DNA of 64,000 nt from positions 496,001 to 560,000 of the forward strand of contig NZ_JALLPK010000001.1 of assembly GCF_023276375.1 (NCBI RefSeq), written 5' to 3'. Positions 61,302-64,000 of this stretch are shown piece by piece (position 1 is the first letter of the stretch; every line of letters starts with the position of its first letter). This stretch comes from Halocatena marina. GTDB lineage: Archaea > Halobacteriota > Halobacteria > Halobacteriales > Haloarculaceae. Made by a program: the position numbers and the translations under genes. The notes under the pieces are model-generated. The model saw nothing but the letters and a program-made list of their open reading frames with translations, did no database searches and was not told the DNA's origin.

Positions 61302-63638
61302 CTACGTCTTGACTACCACGTGATCATCATCGACGGTCCATTCGCCACTCACCGTCACCTCAGTAACGCGAGTGAGCTCTGTGCTGTTGACGAGTACTGC
61401 GTCTGGCGTTGGTCCATCGATGACGATGGTGATCGAATCGGCAGTGATATTGCCGAATGAAACGAAAAGCGCATTCTCTTCGGTTACAATCGCCATATCG
61501 ATCAGTTCGTCAGCGTCTTCGTCGTAGAACCGGCCAGTAGCAGTCCCGTCGGCGTCGAGTGTCGTACGGAGCGTTAGTGACTCGGGGGTCCCCGAATGGA
61601 CCGTCTCAGTTGGCTCACGCCAAGGTATCATGCTGCCGGCCCGCAGGAATATCGGCATGATCTCCAGCGGGGTGTCGACGCTGATGGTTGCGTTTCCGTT
61701 GTGGTGCTCGTCTGTCCAAATACTGATCCATTCACCCTCTGGGAGGTAGACCTCCCGCATCCCCGATGCCTCGAAAACTGGTGCGACGAGCAGATCTGTT
61801 CCGACGAGATACTCTGTATCGAGACGATGTGTGTTTGGATCGTCCTGATATTCGAGAACGAGCGGACGAATCACGGGAAGACCAGTCCGCGCGGCGATCT
61901 CCGCGTACGTATAAACATACGGTAGCAGTGAGTATCGGATTCGGGAGTACTCACGGAAGATATCGAGCGCTCGCTCACCGAACTCCCACGGTTCTCGGGG
62001 CGTGGTGCCGTGACAGCGCGCGTTGCTCGATAAGAGACCGAACTGTGCCCACCGAGTGTAGAGTGCATTAGTAGGAGTACCACGGAACCCACCGATGTCG
62101 TGACTCCAGTACGCGATACCTGACAATGAGGCAGAGAGACCTCCCCGGAGTGCTGCACTCATCCCGTTCCAGGTCGTCTGCGGGTCGCCACCCCAGTGCA
62201 TTGGGAATCGTTGGCTCCCTGTCCACGCTGATCGTCCCCAGACGATGGCCTCATCGGTGCCATTGACCTCGCCGACCACCTCGTAGACCGCTTTGTTGTA
62301 CAAATACGGGTAGAGATTGTGCATCGATGCCCCGCTCTTGCCATTCGCAAAGACGGCATCCTCCGGGACGTACTCACCATAGTCGGTCTTGAATACGTCG
62401 ACGCCCATCTCAAGCAGACGACGGTGTTTGTCCTTCCACCACTCGACAGCATCAGGATTCGTGAAATCAACGAGTGCACCTCGATAGTCACCCTGACACG
62501 TGTGGTCCATCACGTACGGTTTTCCAGTCCCATCGCTGACGAAGTACCCCTCACGTGCGCCCGCTTCGAACGCCTCCGTGCCGACGGGAACGTGTGGATG
62601 TTCCCACAACGACAGACGGAAATCGTTCTCGTGTAGCCCAGATATCATCCCCTCTGGGTCGGGGAACTGTTCGGTGTCCCACGCCAAGTCCGTCGAGCAG
62701 TGATCGCGCATCCAGAACGGATCCAGATGGACGACATCGCTCGGAATCTCCGCTTCGCGGAGTCGGTCAACGATGGCTTCGAGTTGGTCGCGCGACTCGT
62801 AGCCGAGCCGTGACATCCACGTGCCGAAACTCCACTTCGGTGGTCGGTCCGGCCGACCAGTCATCGCCGTGTACGACCGCAGGATGTCCGTGAAGTCGGG
62901 ACCGTAGAAAAAGATGAATGCGAAGCTGTCATCGGCGACGGAGACGGACGCGCTGGCCGTCGATGTCTTCCCGAAATCATAGTGGACGCGCGCTGTTGTC
63001 TCTACCAACATTCCGTATCCTTTCGATGAGAGGTGAAATGGGATGTTTTTGTATGCACGCGGTGTTTCCGTCCCGAGCGGTTCCTCGTGCCAGAGATCGA
63101 GTTCCCGACCGCGACGGTCGAACTCGACGAACTGTTCGCCTGCGCCGTAGAGCTTTTCGCTCGGATCGAGACTGAACGCTGTTCCTGTCTCTGTGATGCG
63201 TCGAGGGTTGTGGTTGATCTCTTCCTGTGTGAATCCCAATGGATCCACGCGTGAACGCGCGAACACATCTGTATCGTGACGTTGCTCTCGAAGGATCTCC
63301 TCACCATCCTTGATACGGAAGCTCCACTCGTCGAGACCGATGACGACCTCCAATGCCCCCGTATCGAGGACGAGTGTCCCGTCTATCTCGCTCACAGCAA
63401 GCGCGACACTATCGGTGAGCGCGTCTCGTTTGATGTCGGGATACTCTCGTTCGATGCGAACTTCTGGATTCGCGTGGAGTTCGAATCTGACGGTTTTTGG
63501 TCCGTAGAATTCGAGCGTCACTGGGAGTGTGCGCGAGGTCGCCGTCTCCGGCGAGTCAGTCGCACACTCAAGCCTAACGGTGGTTCCGTCGATAGAATAG
63601 TCGTCGACAGCTACGACAGTAATGCGTTCGCTCGTCAT
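61302..63638 (-). CDS. GH31 glycoside hydrolase, alpha-xylosidase-like
   Basis: A 778-residue enzyme. The N-terminal beta-sandwich domain (MTSERITVVAVDDYSIDG; TGTAFSLDPSEKLYGAGEQF) leads to the (beta/alpha)8 core: WSFGTWMSRLGYESRDQLEAIVDRL, DVVHLDPFWM, nucleophile Asp in DVFKTDYGEYVPEDAVF (about residue 418), then VWGRSAWTGSQRFPMHWGGDPQTTW with the acid/base. The K-T-D-Y-G-E motif is that of YicI-type alpha-xylosidases. It has no signal peptide, so it acts in the cytosol on imported xylosides such as isoprimeverose. ATG 63638 chosen; a longer frame adds unrelated Ser/Asp-rich residues. Confidence 0.92.
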   Translation of the reverse strand: MTSERITVVAVDDYSIDGTTVRLECATDSPETATSRTLPVTLEFYGPKTVRFELHANPEVRIEREYPDIKRDALTDSVALAVSEIDGTLVLDTGALEVVIGLDEWSFRIKDGEEILREQRHDTDVFARSRVDPLGFTQEEINHNPRRITETGTAFSLDPSEKLYGAGEQFVEFDRRGRELDLWHEEPLGTETPRAYKNIPFHLSSKGYGMLVETTARVHYDFGKTSTASASVSVADDSFAFIFFYGPDFTDILRSYTAMTGRPDRPPKWSFGTWMSRLGYESRDQLEAIVDRLREAEIPSDVVHLDPFWMRDHCSTDLAWDTEQFPDPEGMISGLHENDFRLSLWEHPHVPVGTEAFEAGAREGYFVSDGTGKPYVMDHTCQGDYRGALVDFTNPDAVEWWKDKHRRLLEMGVDVFKTDYGEYVPEDAVFANGKSGASMHNLYPYLYNKAVYEVVGEVNGTDEAIVWGRSAWTGSQRFPMHWGGDPQTTWNGMSAALRGGLSASLSGIAYWSHDIGGFRGTPTNALYTRWAQFGLLSSNARCHGTTPREPWEFGERALDIFREYSRIRYSLLPYVYTYAEIAARTGLPVIRPLVLEYQDDPNTHRLDTEYLVGTDLLVAPVFEASGMREVYLPEGEWISIWTDEHHNGNATISVDTPLEIMPIFLRAGSMIPWREPTETVHSGTPESLTLRTTLDADGTATGRFYDEDADELIDMAIVTEENALFVSFGNITADSITIVIDGPTPDAVLVNSTELTRVTEVTVSGEWTVDDDHVVVKT

Positions 63639-63768
63639 TGACACTCGATTGAGCGAGACTCGCGCTATTAAAACTATCCCGCCCACCGTACTGTCAGTCG
63701 TGCTGTCGCTGTCCAGTCTATTACTGTCGCTATCACAATCTTTATTCACTCGTTACAACAGAGCATAG

Positions 63769-64000
63769 ATGATGACAAACGAAAAGCCAGGGTACCGTAT
63801 CGCACAGGGTGGTGGCGTCCCGTGGCGCGACATGGGACGGGAGGAGACCCATCGGCCGCCAGAGCGAGATATCGAAATCACCGACGTGAAGACGATGGCA
63901 ATCGCAGGTAACTTTACGTGGGGTATTGTCAAGGTTGAAACGGATGCTGGTGTCTACGGTCTCGGTGAAACGTTTCGTGCCGAAGCAGCCCTCGATATGG
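63769..64000 (+). CDS. enolase-superfamily (mandelate racemase/muconate lactonising) protein, 5' part
   Basis: The window cuts this gene at its 3' end. The readable N-terminal ~77 residues, from MMTNEKPGYRIAQGGG, include ITDVKTMAIAGNFTWGIVKVETDAGVYGLGETF, which is the capping-domain start of the enolase superfamily. ATG 63769 or the adjacent ATG 63772 may be the start. It diverges from the GH31 gene; a TTTATT element at about 63741 fits a leaderless start. In haloarchaea a member of this superfamily (XacD) is xylonate dehydratase, consistent with a xylose locus, but catalytic residues lie beyond the window. Confidence 0.75.
   Translation, partial: MMTNEKPGYRIAQGGGVPWRDMGREETHRPPERDIEITDVKTMAIAGNFTWGIVKVETDAGVYGLGETFRAEAALDM

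Overview
The window is chromosomal DNA from a haloarchaeon (class Halobacteria) with moderate rather than extreme GC. Support: acidic, Asp/Glu-rich proteins; family members typical of haloarchaea (RdfA, archaea-specific SMC-related protein, conditioned-medium-induced protein 4, standalone Cas4-like protein, archaeal AlaRS, HemC-SUMT-HemD operon); Tat signal peptides; and many genes with an AT-rich TATA element about 27 bases upstream of the start codon, the geometry of leaderless haloarchaeal transcripts. I cannot name the genus. No rRNA, tRNA, CRISPR array or intact insertion sequence was recognised.

Layout. 0-12.5 kb is mainly housekeeping: a short CxxC protein, threonylcarbamoyl-AMP synthase, a Cas4-like protein, Cmi4, a double GNAT protein, a large membrane Fe-S oxidoreductase, an aspartoacylase-like enzyme, hemB, a methyltransferase, alaS and a secreted protein. 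13-20.5 kb holds an unusual lysine-rich Tat-exported beta-helix protein, then hemL, a CNNM/CBS protein and hemC-sumT-hemD, so most tetrapyrrole steps to uroporphyrinogen III and precorrin-2 are here. 20.5-24.2 kb has a DHH-family RecJ-like protein and a Tat-exported PhoD-type phosphatase.

24.5-37.8 kb is a surface glycan locus: nucleotide-sugar epimerase, nucleotidyltransferase and dehydrogenase, three glycosyltransferases, a flippase, two alkaline-phosphatase-superfamily (sulfatase-like) proteins and an O-antigen-ligase-like protein. Together they could make, flip and ligate an S-layer N-glycan or exopolysaccharide. A Yip1 protein and an M48 protease follow.

40.8-45.3 kb is the most scarred part: an arsenic cluster (wing-less ArsR, intact ACR3, internally deleted ArsC) and a nickel cluster (NikR, an ABC substrate-binding pseudogene, CbiM/NikM, a CbiN-like subunit, a broken cbiQ, no cbiO). 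Several genes appear to have lost internal segments while their neighbours stay intact.

45.6-57.9 kb carries a KhtTU-like cation/proton antiporter pair, an FAD oxidoreductase, an ArsR-type regulator with a palindrome over its promoter, the RdfA/SMC-related pair with divergent ATPase motifs, a Tat lipoprotein beta-helix, and an ABC-2 exporter divergent from its probable TetR regulator, with two clear inverted-repeat operators between them. A 1.3 kb gene-poor AT-rich stretch follows. 59.2-64 kb is a sugar locus (IclR regulator, MalK/XacJ-type ATPase, GH31 alpha-xylosidase-like enzyme, start of an enolase-superfamily gene), most likely for xylosides or pentoses.
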